From positions 124,001 to 188,000 of the forward strand of contig NZ_JAJISD010000012.1 in the NCBI RefSeq assembly GCF_020880995.1: a stretch of 64,000 nt of DNA, given 5' to 3'. The stretch is from Reyranella aquatilis. GTDB taxonomy: Bacteria; Pseudomonadota; Alphaproteobacteria; Reyranellales; Reyranellaceae. The translations under genes and the position numbers were made by a program. Under the pieces are notes generated by a model. It saw only the letters and a program-made list of their open reading frames with translations. It did no database searches and was not told the origin of the DNA. Shown here in pieces: positions 33,197 to 42,293 of the stretch (within the stretch, counting starts at the first letter, position 1; every line of letters starts with the position of its first letter).

Positions 33197-35527
33197 ATGG
33201 ACACGTTCGATGACAGTCTTGCCTTCGTGAAGTTCGGCGTGGGCCAGCCGGTGCTGCGCAAGGAGGATCCGACTCTCCTGCGCGGCGAGGGCCGCTACAC
33301 CGACGACATCAACCTTCCAGGCCAGGCGCATGCGGTGATGGTGCGCAGCCGCAACGCGCACGGGCTGCTGAAGGGCATCGACCTGTCCGAAGCCAAGTCC
33401 ATGCCGGGCGTGCTCGCGATCCTGACGGCCGCCGATCTTGACGAGGCGGGGTTCGGCCCGTTGATGTGCCCGCTCAACATCCCCCAGCGGGACGGCACGC
33501 CGATGAAGACGCCGCCGCGCTGGTCGCTGGCGAAGGACAAGGTGCGTTTCGTCGGCGAGGTCGTGGCGATGGTCGTCGCGGAGACGGCGCTGCAGGCGAA
33601 GGACGCCGCTGAAGCCGTGATGCTCGATATCGAGGAACTGCCGGCCGTGACCGACCCGGAGGCGGCGCTCGCCGAGGGCGCGCCGCAGCTTCATGCCGAA
33701 GCGCCGGGCAACCTCGCGCTCGATTTCTATTTCGGCAATGCCGAGTCCGTCGCCAGGGCCTTCGCCGAGGCCGCGCATGTCACCAGGCTCGACATCGATT
33801 CGCAGCGCATCGTGGTCAGCGCCATGGAACCGCGCTCGGCCATCGGTTCCTACGACGCCGCGAAGGATCGCTGGATCCTCAACGTCGGCTGCCAGGGCGT
33901 GTTCGGACTGCGCGGCGGCCTCGCCAAGGACGTGCTGAAGGTCACGCCCGACAGGTTGCAGGTGCTGACAGGCAATGTCGGCGGTTCGTTCGGCATGAAG
34001 GCGCCGCCCTATCCGGAATACGGCCCTTTGCTGCTGGCGGCGAAGAAGCTCGGCCGTCCCGTGAAGTGGACGGACGAGCGCTCCGAGAGCTTCCTGTCGG
34101 ATCATCACGGCCGCGACCACAAGCGCGTCGCCGAACTGGCGCTCGACAAGGACGGCAAGTTCCTCGCGGTCCGTCTTACGGGCTACGGCAATGCCGGCGC
34201 CTACATCTATCCGCCGATGCCGGCGACGACCAATGCGGTGAAGAACCTGATCGACGTCTACCGCACGCCGGCGATGGAGGTGAATTCGAAGATCGCCTTC
34301 ACCAACTGCACGCCGGTCGCCGCCTATCGCGGCGCCGGCCGTCCCGAAGGCAACTATTTCATGGAGCGCCTGATCGATACGGCGGCGCGCGAGATGGGCA
34401 TCGACGGCATCGAGCTGCGGCGGCGCAATCACATCGCGCCGGAGCAGATGCCGTACAAGTCGCCGGCCAACAACGTCTACGATTCCGGCGAATTCCGCGC
34501 CATCCTCGACGAGACCCTGCAGATCTCCGACTGGGACGGCTTCGAGGCCCGCAAGCGGGAGAGCGCCAAGCGCGGCAAGCTGCGTGGTCGCGGCGTCGGC
34601 AGCTATCTCGAAGTGACGGCGCCCGCCGGCAAGGAACATGGCGGCATCCGCTTCGAGCCCGACGGCTCCGTCACCATGCTGAGCGGCACGCTGGACTACG
34701 GCCAGGGTCATGCGTCGCCGTTCGCGCAGGTGCTGACAGGCCTGCTGGGCATCCCGTTCGAGCGCTTCAAGCTGCTGCAGGGCGACAGCGACCAGCTCAA
34801 GGCGGGCGGCGGCACCGGCGGTTCGCGTTCCGGCCTCGTCGGTGCAGAGGCTTTCCTCGAAGCCAGCCGCAAGGTGATCGACCAGGGCAAGCAGATCGCC
34901 GCGCACGTGCTCGAGGCGTCGGTCGTCGACATGGAGTTCGACAAGGGGCGCTTCAGGATCGCCGGCACCGACCGCGGCATCGGTATCCTCGAACTGGCGA
35001 AGAAGCTGCACGACGGTCTCGCGCTGCCCGCAGACGTGCCGCAGACGCTCGACGTCGCGCATGTCTCCGACACGCCGCCCTCGTCGTTCCCCAACGGCTG
35101 CCATGTCTGCGAGGTCGAGATCGATCCCGATACCGGCACGATCGAGCTGGTGCGCTACTTCATGGTCAACGACTTCGGCACCCTCATCAATCCGCTGCTG
35201 GTCGAGGGCCAGGCGCATGGCGGCGTCGTGCAGGGGCTGGGCCAGGCGATCATGGAGCGCACGGTCTATGACGAGCAGGGCCAGTTGCTGACGGGCAGTT
35301 ACACCGACTACGCCCTGCCGCGCGCGCAGGACGCGCCGAGCTTCACCATCCAGAGCCATCCCGTACCGGCGAAGACCAACACGCTGGGCGTGAAGGGCTG
35401 CGGCGAGGCGGGCTGCGCCGGTGCGCTGCCGTCGATCATGAACGCGATCGTCGATGCGCTGGGCGGCAAGCACATCGACATGCCGGCCACACCGGAAAAG
35501 GTCTGGCGGGCGCTGAACGCAGGTTAG
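33197..35527 (+). CDS. CoxL/xanthine dehydrogenase-type molybdopterin-binding subunit (second copy)
   Basis: A 776-aa molybdenum hydroxylase large subunit related to but distinct from the one at 13.9 kb. Motifs are RGEGRYTDDINLPG at the N-terminus, GGSFGMK at the cofactor loop, AAYRGAGRPEGNYFMERL (the AYRGAGR signature of form II/aldehyde-oxidase-like proteins, not the AYXCSFR of CO dehydrogenase) and GCGEAG with E737. Again the FAD and 2Fe-2S subunits are absent nearby. GAGGA is upstream of the chosen start. It closes the LysR-linked region; a 13-bp hairpin lies in front. The stop overlaps the convergent GST stop by four bases. Confidence 0.92.
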   Translation: MDTFDDSLAFVKFGVGQPVLRKEDPTLLRGEGRYTDDINLPGQAHAVMVRSRNAHGLLKGIDLSEAKSMPGVLAILTAADLDEAGFGPLMCPLNIPQRDGTPMKTPPRWSLAKDKVRFVGEVVAMVVAETALQAKDAAEAVMLDIEELPAVTDPEAALAEGAPQLHAEAPGNLALDFYFGNAESVARAFAEAAHVTRLDIDSQRIVVSAMEPRSAIGSYDAAKDRWILNVGCQGVFGLRGGLAKDVLKVTPDRLQVLTGNVGGSFGMKAPPYPEYGPLLLAAKKLGRPVKWTDERSESFLSDHHGRDHKRVAELALDKDGKFLAVRLTGYGNAGAYIYPPMPATTNAVKNLIDVYRTPAMEVNSKIAFTNCTPVAAYRGAGRPEGNYFMERLIDTAAREMGIDGIELRRRNHIAPEQMPYKSPANNVYDSGEFRAILDETLQISDWDGFEARKRESAKRGKLRGRGVGSYLEVTAPAGKEHGGIRFEPDGSVTMLSGTLDYGQGHASPFAQVLTGLLGIPFERFKLLQGDSDQLKAGGGTGGSRSGLVGAEAFLEASRKVIDQGKQIAAHVLEASVVDMEFDKGRFRIAGTDRGIGILELAKKLHDGLALPADVPQTLDVAHVSDTPPSSFPNGCHVCEVEIDPDTGTIELVRYFMVNDFGTLINPLLVEGQAHGGVVQGLGQAIMERTVYDEQGQLLTGSYTDYALPRAQDAPSFTIQSHPVPAKTNTLGVKGCGEAGCAGALPSIMNAIVDALGGKHIDMPATPEKVWRALNAG

Positions 35528-36090
35528 CCCTTCGCCTCGACCTCGATCGTCTTCTTGACCGCCGGCCGCTCCAGCATGCGGGCGCGGTGCGCTTCGAGCG
35601 CCGGGAAATCGCCAGGCTGGCGTTCGAGCTGGTCGCGGAAACGCCAGTAGACGCGGAACAGATGGATGTCGGCAATCGAGTAGCGATCGCCCAGGATCCA
35701 TGTGCGGCCGGCCAGACGCTTGTCCGCGACCGCGTAGAGTTCGCGCGCCTCCGCGACGCCCTGCCGGATCGCCGGGTGGATCGTCGACGCGACATAGGAC
35801 ATCCAGGAAATCACCTGCGCCTCGGCTTCGATGTCGCCGGCCGGCAGGAGGTTCGCCGCCGGATAGGTGCGGGCGAGATAATAGAGGATACCCGCCACCT
35901 CGGTGAGCGGCCGGCCGTCGATCATCAGCACGGGGACTTTGCCGACAGGATTCACGGACAGGAAGTCCGCGTTGCGGGTTTCCTTGCGTGGCACCGAGAC
36001 GGCGTGTTTCTCGAACGGGGCGCCGACCTCGTGGAGGGCGATATGGGCTGCCATCGAGCTGGAGCCGGGCGAGTAGTAGAGCTTGAGCAT
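35524..36090 (-). CDS. Glutathione S-transferase family protein
   Basis: A 188-aa cytosolic GST. The thioredoxin-like N-terminus LKLYYSPGSSSMAAHIALHE carries a serine-rich active loop, with NPVGKVPVL as the cis-proline motif and an all-helical C-terminus (SYVASTIHPAI, then GDRYSIADIHLFRVYW). It resembles beta-class bacterial GSTs. Such enzymes conjugate glutathione to electrophiles or reduce peroxides. Start at 36090; ribosome-binding site weak. Convergent with the CoxL-type gene. Confidence 0.88.
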   Translation of the reverse strand: MLKLYYSPGSSSMAAHIALHEVGAPFEKHAVSVPRKETRNADFLSVNPVGKVPVLMIDGRPLTEVAGILYYLARTYPAANLLPAGDIEAEAQVISWMSYVASTIHPAIRQGVAEARELYAVADKRLAGRTWILGDRYSIADIHLFRVYWRFRDQLERQPGDFPALEAHRARMLERPAVKKTIEVEAKG

Positions 36091-36143
36091 GCCCGACCGT
36101 ACCACGCCTGTCGTTGCGGTCGAGCGTGGGTTATCCTGTCGTC

Positions 36144-37142
36144 ATGATCACGCTTCTGCTGTCGTCCCACGCGCAGCGTATCTGGGGCGAGCGCATCGCG
36201 GCTACCGTGCCCCCGGGCACGCTGTCTTTCCTGACCGCCGAGGAGGCGCTGGCGGCCGACGGCCCGAGCGCCGCCGACATCGCCTTCATGACCCGCGAGG
36301 TCACGGGAAGATCCAGTCCCACCCATCCGACACCCGAGCTGCAGGGCTTCGACGCGGTGGTGCGCAAGTCGCCCAACCTCAAATGGCTGCAGATCCACCC
36401 GGCCGGCGCGGAGCGTCCGATCTATCGCGAGTTGCGGGCGCGCGGCGTCAAGGTGACGACCGCCTCGGGCGCCACCGCCGTCACCGTGGCCCACAGCACC
36501 CTGGGCGCCGTGATCGCGATCAACCGCCGCTTCCCGCTGCTCGCGGATGCGCAGCGCCGCCACGCCTGGGAGCCGCGTCTGGGCGAGCGCTCGCCACGCG
36601 ACCTCGCGGGCCAGTGTGCCGTGATCGTCGGCATGGGGCCGATCGGACAGAACATCGCCCGGCTGCTCGCGATGCTGGGCATGCGCTCGATCGGCGTGCG
36701 TCGCACCGCCCAGCCGGTCGAGCCGTGCGAAAGAGTCGTTGCCTACGAAGGCCTGCACGAAGTCCTGCCGCAGGCCGACTGGCTGATCCTCTGCTGTCCG
36801 GCCTCGCCGGTGACGCGCGGCATCGCCAATGCTGCGGCCTTCGCGGCGATGCCGGACGGCGCGCACTTCGTGAACGTCGCGCGCGGCGAAGTCGCGGTGG
36901 AGAAGGACGTCATCGCCGCCTTGCAGAGCGGCAAGCTCGGCGGCGCCTATCTCGACGTTTTCGAGCGCGAGCCGCTCGATCCGGCGTCGCCGCTGTGGGA
37001 TCTTCCCAACGTGCTGGTCTCGCCGCACACCGCCAGCCATTCGCTGGGCCAGAACGAGGCGATCTTCGGCATCTTCCTGGAGAACCTTGCGCGTTTCCGC
37101 GCCGGTCAGCCGCTGCGCAACGACGTCGACAAGCTCGCCTGA
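36144..37142 (+). CDS. D-2-hydroxyacid dehydrogenase family protein
   Basis: A 332-aa NAD(P)-dependent dehydrogenase of the 2-hydroxyacid type. It shows the Rossmann motif VIVGMGPIGQNIARLL, a conserved catalytic arginine region (NVARGEVAVEKDVIAAL), the glutamate in DVFEREPLDPASPLW and a histidine in SPHTASHS, the usual Arg-Glu-His set. It reduces 2-keto acids to D-2-hydroxyacids or the reverse. Start at 36144 was preferred on length and N-terminal fit, with a weak ribosome-binding site. Its 3' end overlaps the convergent COG0523 gene by 37 bases. Confidence 0.88.
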   Translation: MITLLLSSHAQRIWGERIAATVPPGTLSFLTAEEALAADGPSAADIAFMTREVTGRSSPTHPTPELQGFDAVVRKSPNLKWLQIHPAGAERPIYRELRARGVKVTTASGATAVTVAHSTLGAVIAINRRFPLLADAQRRHAWEPRLGERSPRDLAGQCAVIVGMGPIGQNIARLLAMLGMRSIGVRRTAQPVEPCERVVAYEGLHEVLPQADWLILCCPASPVTRGIANAAAFAAMPDGAHFVNVARGEVAVEKDVIAALQSGKLGGAYLDVFEREPLDPASPLWDLPNVLVSPHTASHSLGQNEAIFGIFLENLARFRAGQPLRNDVDKLA

Positions 37143-38050
37143 ACCGCCTGCTCCACGGCGCGGCGGTCGAGCCGTGCCCGGAGGCCGATCACCACCAGCC
37201 GACCGGATCTCGCGCCGGCCGGCGCCGAGTCGATCTCGAAGCGCTGGCCGACGACATGCAGCGCGAGCCGGTTCAGGATGCCCTTTGCGCGCAGGACGCC
37301 CGTGCCGGGTGCGCTCAGCCGCTGGCCAAGTTCGGTGATGTCGACATTGGCAGGCACGTCCAGCTCCAGCGAGTCGTAGAGCGATGCCGCGTCGGGGGCT
37401 CCGGGTGTCGTGAGCGTTGCCGACAGGCGGGGCAGGGCGGCATCGCGCAAACCCAGCAGCAGGTCGGGCGCGATGTCGGCGCGCGTTGCCGGGAGAATGC
37501 GCGCGGCCGGGCTTTGCGTGGCAAGCCAGGCGAGAGTCTGCCGGAGCGAGGCTTCGTCCACGAGATCGCAGCGATTGGCGACGACGAGATCGGCCGCGCC
37601 GAGCTGGCGCGTGATCGTGTCGCCGAGATAGGCGTCGTCCGCCATCGTCCGTACCGTCTCGGCATCGACCATCACGACGATCCCGTCGACGCGATAGGCC
37701 GGCAGAAGCGTTACGGCGCTGGCGACCATGCCGGGCAGCGCGACACCGCTGGTTTCCAGCACGACGCGCTCGATGTCGGGCCGCTGCTCGGGCAGCGCCA
37801 TCAGCGTGTCCATCAGGTCCGAACCGTAGCTGCAGCAGATGCAGCCGCCGGAAATCTCCAGCGTGTCGCCGTCCGACGACACGATCAGGTCGCGGTCGAC
37901 CGGCGTCGCGCCGAAATCGTTGACCAGGACGGCGAGCCGCTGTCCGTCGGCGGCGCGCAGCAGCCGATTGACCAGGGTGGTCTTGCCGGTGCCGAGATAG
38001 CCGCCGATCACCGTGACCGGCAGCCGCCCGCCCGGTCGCGTCTCGCTCAC
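37106..38050 (-). CDS. COG0523/CobW-family GTPase (metal chaperone-like)
   Basis: A 314-aa P-loop GTPase of the CobW/YjiA/ZNG group. The G1 loop GGYLGTGKT spans 16-24, the metal-binding CxCC motif is present as GGCICC, and ETSGV serves as the G3 region. The G4 motif reads NRCD in place of NKxD, which may loosen guanine specificity. The C-terminus has the CobW beta domain. Members deliver zinc, cobalt or iron to target proteins. The start is a GTG at 38050 with GAGGGG six bases away, ten bases after the amidohydrolase stop, so the two are co-transcribed. Confidence 0.88.
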   Translation of the reverse strand: MSETRPGGRLPVTVIGGYLGTGKTTLVNRLLRAADGQRLAVLVNDFGATPVDRDLIVSSDGDTLEISGGCICCSYGSDLMDTLMALPEQRPDIERVVLETSGVALPGMVASAVTLLPAYRVDGIVVMVDAETVRTMADDAYLGDTITRQLGAADLVVANRCDLVDEASLRQTLAWLATQSPAARILPATRADIAPDLLLGLRDAALPRLSATLTTPGAPDAASLYDSLELDVPANVDITELGQRLSAPGTGVLRAKGILNRLALHVVGQRFEIDSAPAGARSGRLVVIGLRARLDRRAVEQAVQASLSTSLRSG

Positions 38051-38060
38051 GCCGTCCCCC

Positions 38061-39710
38061 TCACACTCCGTTGGCGGGGAAGAGTCGGCCACCCTGGACC
38101 GTGCCCCAGATGCGCACGTCCTTGAGCTTGTCCGGCGCGATCTCCAGCGGATCGTCCTCCAGCACGGCGAAATCGGCGCGCTTGCCGCATTCGATCGAGC
38201 CGACCTCGCCGTCGAGCTTCAGCGTCCAGGCGGCGCCCAGCGTGATGGTGCGCAACGCGTCGGCCACCGAGATGGCCTCGCTGGTGCCGAGCGTGCGGCC
38301 GCTGGCGGTGCGGCGGTTGACGGCGCACCAGGCGGTGAAGAGCGGCCCGAGCGGAGTCACCGGCGCATCCGAATGGATGGCGAGCGGCACGCCGCTGGCC
38401 AGCGCGGTGGCGCAGGCGTTCATGCGCATCGCCCGCTCCGGTCCGACCGTCGTCTCGTAATGCTGGTCGCCCCAATAGAAATGATGGTTGGGGAACAGGT
38501 TGGCGCACATGCCGAGCCGGGCCATGCGCCGGAACTGCGCCGCGTCCGCGAGCTGGCAATGCTGCAGGGTGAAGCGATGGTCGCGCGCCGGCTGGTCGAG
38601 CAGGGCGCCTTCCAGGCAATCCAGCGCCATCTCGGTCGCCTGGTCGCCGTTGGTGTGGCTGTGCACCAGCACGCCCTTCTGCAGCGCCAGCCTGTAGAGG
38701 CCGCTGATCGCCTCGGGCGGCGTGTACCACAGGCCGTTGGGCGCGCCGTTGTAGTAGCCGGGCCAGCGCAGGCGGGCCGAGAAGCCCTGGATCGAGCCAT
38801 CGACGAACAGCTTGATGGCACCGAGCCGCAGCCGGTCGGTCGAGCGGGCCTTGAGCTTCACGGCCATGTCCACGACCTGCTCGGGAGTCAGCGCCTGGAA
38901 GCGGCGGAATGACACGATGCGCACCGGATACCCGGCCTCGCCGGTCACCCGTGCCATCATCGAGACCGCATCGTCGGGCAACAGGTTCGCGAGATCGGTC
39001 GCGGTGGTCACGCCCTGGCGCACGCAGAGCTTGGCGAAGCGGCGCAGACCGTCCTCGTCGTTGGCCAGCGCCTCGCGATCGAAGCCGACATGGGCGCCGA
39101 CGATCGTCATCGCCTCGGGGCCTTTCAGCTCGCCGGTCGGCAGGCCGTCGGACCCGAGCGGGATGCCGGGATGGTTGACGCCCGGCCGCATCAGGCCAGC
39201 CAGTTCCAGCGCCCGCGTGTTCACGTTGAAGATGTGGCCGCTCGCATGCATCACGCCGATCGCGCGTGTCGTCGATACGCGGTCGAAATCTGCGCGCACG
39301 ACACGACGGTCGCCGTAGTAGATGGGGTCGAGGCCCCAGCCGGCCAGCACTTCGGTCGGTGAGGCGAGCTTGCGCTCGACCTGCTGCAGGCGCGTCACGA
39401 CGTCTTCGATGGACTCGGCGCCCGGCCATACCTTGCCTTCCGGATCCATGCGGTCGAAGCGGCCGAGATAGGTGTAGCGCCAGAACGTGCCCTCGGCGGC
39501 ATGGCTGTGGCCCTCGACGAGACCGGGCATCAGCACCTTGTCGGCGAAGCTGTCGTCCAGCGTGTAGGCGCCCCAGCCCGCGAGTTCTTCCAGCGGGCCG
39601 ACGCCCAGGATGCGGCCCTCGCGCACGGCCACATGCGTGGCCTCGGGACGGGCGGGGTTCATGGTGAGGATGCGGCGGGCGCGGAAGATCGTGATCGGGC
39701 TGGATGTCAT
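38061..39710 (-). CDS. Amidohydrolase, YtcJ-like (amidohydrolase_3 family)
   Basis: A 549-aa metal-dependent hydrolase. It begins with the small composite beta domain (ITIFRARRILTMNPARPEATHVAV), then EGHSHAAE provides the HxH metal pair, followed by HASGH, HSHTNGDQA and HSDAP motifs with later histidine and aspartate ligands. Family members cleave amides, N-formyl or cyclic groups; the substrate is not known here. The next gene is a COG0523 metal chaperone ten bases downstream, which may supply its metal, an inference based on operon structure. Confidence 0.87.
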   Translation of the reverse strand: MTSSPITIFRARRILTMNPARPEATHVAVREGRILGVGPLEELAGWGAYTLDDSFADKVLMPGLVEGHSHAAEGTFWRYTYLGRFDRMDPEGKVWPGAESIEDVVTRLQQVERKLASPTEVLAGWGLDPIYYGDRRVVRADFDRVSTTRAIGVMHASGHIFNVNTRALELAGLMRPGVNHPGIPLGSDGLPTGELKGPEAMTIVGAHVGFDREALANDEDGLRRFAKLCVRQGVTTATDLANLLPDDAVSMMARVTGEAGYPVRIVSFRRFQALTPEQVVDMAVKLKARSTDRLRLGAIKLFVDGSIQGFSARLRWPGYYNGAPNGLWYTPPEAISGLYRLALQKGVLVHSHTNGDQATEMALDCLEGALLDQPARDHRFTLQHCQLADAAQFRRMARLGMCANLFPNHHFYWGDQHYETTVGPERAMRMNACATALASGVPLAIHSDAPVTPLGPLFTAWCAVNRRTASGRTLGTSEAISVADALRTITLGAAWTLKLDGEVGSIECGKRADFAVLEDDPLEIAPDKLKDVRIWGTVQGGRLFPANGV

Positions 39711-39903
39711 GGCGCCGACAGTAGCGGGCGGGCCACTGGAACGCCAAGCACGAGCTTGCGTCGCAGAGCGGTCGTGTCGTTCTTGGCATTGCGAAGTCGT
39801 TTGCAGCGTATAGGCTGGCGCAAAGCAGGCGAACGACCTGCGTCGGATATCAAGAGTCTCGTGGTCGGGTGCAGTGATCCGCCGGGGGACGGGGGAAACG
39901 AAC

Positions 39904-40884
39904 ATGCGCCTGACACGTCGCGCCACACTCGGTCTGTTGGCAACGTCGCCGGGATTGGCGGCACCCGCGGTATGGGCGCAAGGGCGCGACTGGCCGAATC
40001 GCCGGCTTCGGCTCCTCGTGCCCAGCGCCGCCGGCGGCTACGAGGTCTATGCCCGCATCCTGGCGCCGCGGCTGGCCGAACTGCTGGGCCAGCCCGTGGT
40101 CGTCGATAACAAGCCCGGCGCCAACGGCATCATCGGCATGCAGGAAGTCCAGCGCAGTGCGCCCGACGGCTATACCTTCATGTTCGCCCATGTCGGCGCG
40201 ATCTCGATCGGCAGCAGCATCTATCCCAACATGCCGCTCGATCCGGTGGACGATCTCGCGTCCATTTCGGTGGCCGTCACCTCGCCGCTGGTCTGGGTGG
40301 TGACGCCGACGCTGCCGTTCAAGACGATGCCGGAGTTCATCGCCAAGGCGAAGGCCGAGCCCGGCCAGTGGCGCTACGGGCTGCCCGCGTCCGGCAGCAT
40401 CCCGCATCTGGTCGCGGAGGACACCAAGATCCGCCACAAGCTCGACATGCCGGCCGTGCCCTACCGCAGCACACCGCAATCGCTGATGGCGGTGATCAGC
40501 GGCGAGGTGCCGATCACCGTGGACAGTCTCGGCGCCAGTGCGGGCCACATCGCCGGCGGCAAGCTGCGCGCCCTGGCCGTCACCTCGCGCGAACGCTCGG
40601 AGAAGCTGCCCGACGTGCCGACCATGATGGAACTCGGCCTCGATCCGCGCGAATGGGTGGCCTGGTATGCCTTCATGGCGCCCAAGGGCACGCCCGACGA
40701 GGTCATCCAGAAGCTGAACACGGTCATCAACCAGGCACTGCAGGAAGAGGCCATTGCCACGCGCATCCGAGAGCTGGGCGCCTCACCGCGCATCACCACG
40801 CCGGCCGAGACGCTGGCCTTCATCACGCGGGAGCGCACCGACTTCGGTGCCATCGCGCGGGCCGGCAACATTCGCGTCGAGTAG
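39904..40884 (+). CDS. Tripartite tricarboxylate transporter-type substrate-binding protein (TctC/Bug)
   Basis: A 326-aa periplasmic binding protein. A twin-arginine-like signal peptide (RLTRRATLGLLATSPGLAAPAVWA) is followed by the Bug pattern: WPNRRLRLLVPSAAGG, LGQPVVVDNKPGANG, SAPDGYTF and the VPTMMELG motif. These proteins bind carboxylates or other small compounds for TctAB transporters or as sensors. No tctA or tctB gene is nearby, as is usual for the many orphan copies in this group. GGGGGA precedes the ATG. Confidence 0.92.
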   Translation: MRLTRRATLGLLATSPGLAAPAVWAQGRDWPNRRLRLLVPSAAGGYEVYARILAPRLAELLGQPVVVDNKPGANGIIGMQEVQRSAPDGYTFMFAHVGAISIGSSIYPNMPLDPVDDLASISVAVTSPLVWVVTPTLPFKTMPEFIAKAKAEPGQWRYGLPASGSIPHLVAEDTKIRHKLDMPAVPYRSTPQSLMAVISGEVPITVDSLGASAGHIAGGKLRALAVTSRERSEKLPDVPTMMELGLDPREWVAWYAFMAPKGTPDEVIQKLNTVINQALQEEAIATRIRELGASPRITTPAETLAFITRERTDFGAIARAGNIRVE

Positions 40885-41025
40885 TTCAGTCCCTTCCTCT
40901 TTGCGGACTCCGCAAAGGGGAAGTGCCCTCGTCCGACGAGGGCGACGGGGTCACGCCCCTCCGTCGGCGATAGCGCCGACACCTCCCCGCCTGAATGGGG
41001 AGGCGAGGCGCTTGCGTCTGAAGAC
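40885..41025. repeat. Intergenic hairpin cluster
   Basis: Between convergent stops four inverted repeats occur in a row: 40899-40917 (CTTTGCGGA / TCCGCAAAG, one-base loop), 40925-40943 (GCCCTCGTC / GACGAGGGC, one-base loop), 40963-40980 (GTCGGCG-ATAG-CGCCGAC with flanks) and 40982-41003 (CCTCCCC / GGGGAGG, eight-base loop). None has a T-run. This looks like a mosaic of palindromic units, as in dispersed intergenic repeats of alphaproteobacteria, which would also act as a bidirectional transcription barrier. Confidence 0.65.
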
Positions 41026-42282
41026 CTACCGAACCGTATTGCGCGGCACGTCGCGGAACGGCTTGGTCGTGTCGATGCTCGGTTCCTTGGGCATCTTGAG
41101 GACGCGCTCGGAGATGATGTTGCGCTGGATTTCGTCGGTGCCGCCGGCAATCGAGGTCGCCGGCACCGAGACGAGGATCTCGGCGATGGTGCCGTTCATC
41201 GGGCTGTCGGTGCCGCTCAGCAGGGCGTCGGCGCCGGACAGCTGGGTGTGGATGCGGGCCGCGGCGCGGGCGACATGGCTGGCGACGAGCTTGCCGAGCG
41301 AGCCTTCCGGTCCCTGCGGCTTGCCCTGCTGCGCGGCGGCGCGGGCGCGGCGCGCCGTCCATTCGGCAGACTTGGACATGATCAGGAGCTTGGCGATCTC
41401 CTGCCGCACCACCGGATCGCCAAGATGGCCCGTCTCCCGGGCGCGGGGCAGGATCAGGTCGACCCGGCCGGCGCGCTGCGGATACCACTTGTAGGGCTCC
41501 ATCGTCGTGGCGATCTCGGCCCGCTCCTCGTCGTAGGCGCGACCCTTGCGGTCCGAGCCCATCGCCCAGGTGCGCAGACCGTCGGCGCCACGGCGTTCGT
41601 GCATCAGCGTCGTCGTCGTCACGGCCCAGCCGTCGCCCACGTTGGCGACCAGGAATTCCGGCTCGACCACGGCGTCGGTCAGGAACACCTGGTTGAACGA
41701 GGCGTGCCCGTTCATCTGCTTCAGCGGCTGCACGTTCACGCCGGGCTGGTGCATGTCGATGATGAAGTAGGACAGGCCCTTGTGCTTGGTCTGGTCCCAA
41801 TCGGTGCGGGCCAGCAGCAGGCCCCAGTGGGCATGGTGGGCCGACGTCGTCCAGACCTTCTGGCCGTTCACGATCCACTTGTTGCCCTGCATCTCGGCGC
41901 GCGTGACGGCGCCGGCGACGTCGGAGCCCGAGCCCGGCTCGCTGAACAGCTGGCACCAGGTATCCTCGCCGGTGAGGATGCGGCGCAGGAACTTCTCCTT
42001 ATGGAGATCGGTGCCGTGCGCGAGGATGGTCGCGGCGGCGAGGGTGCGGATGCCGGCCTTGGCGACGCCGATCGCGCCGACGCGCGCGAATTCCTCGTCG
42101 ACCACGGCCTGCAGGCCCTGCGGCAGGTCGCGGCCGTACCATTCCTTCGGCCAGGTCGGGACGCCCCAGCCCGAATCGGCCAGCTTATTGCGCCATTCGA
42201 CGAGGCCGAGTTCGGGATTCCAGTTGGCTTCCAGCCAGGCGCGCACCTCGGCGCGGACGGAGTCTTCGGTGAGTTCGCTCAT
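41026..42282 (-). CDS. Acyl-CoA dehydrogenase family protein (second of a tandem pair)
   Basis: A 418-aa flavoprotein of the acyl-CoA dehydrogenase family. N-terminal helices lead to the QLFSEPGSGSD motif and WIVNGQKVWTT, which bind FAD and substrate, and the C-terminus has the SIAGGTDEIQRNIISERVL ending typical of the family. It introduces a 2,3-double bond into an acyl-CoA. The gene begins 11 bases after the partner's stop with GAGGAG before the start. Adjacent unlike dehydrogenase genes often encode two subunits of one heterotetramer, as in steroid side-chain degradation; that is inference here. Confidence 0.92.
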   Translation of the reverse strand: MSELTEDSVRAEVRAWLEANWNPELGLVEWRNKLADSGWGVPTWPKEWYGRDLPQGLQAVVDEEFARVGAIGVAKAGIRTLAAATILAHGTDLHKEKFLRRILTGEDTWCQLFSEPGSGSDVAGAVTRAEMQGNKWIVNGQKVWTTSAHHAHWGLLLARTDWDQTKHKGLSYFIIDMHQPGVNVQPLKQMNGHASFNQVFLTDAVVEPEFLVANVGDGWAVTTTTLMHERRGADGLRTWAMGSDRKGRAYDEERAEIATTMEPYKWYPQRAGRVDLILPRARETGHLGDPVVRQEIAKLLIMSKSAEWTARRARAAAQQGKPQGPEGSLGKLVASHVARAAARIHTQLSGADALLSGTDSPMNGTIAEILVSVPATSIAGGTDEIQRNIISERVLKMPKEPSIDTTKPFRDVPRNTVR

Positions 42283-42293
42283 CATCCTGCTCC

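Noticed and set aside
33140..35701. 853-codon minus-strand frame across the second CoxL-type gene
   Set aside because: Antisense shadow: the plus strand encodes a complete molybdenum hydroxylase subunit with all expected motifs, while the minus frame is rich in R, D, H and A without recognisable domains.
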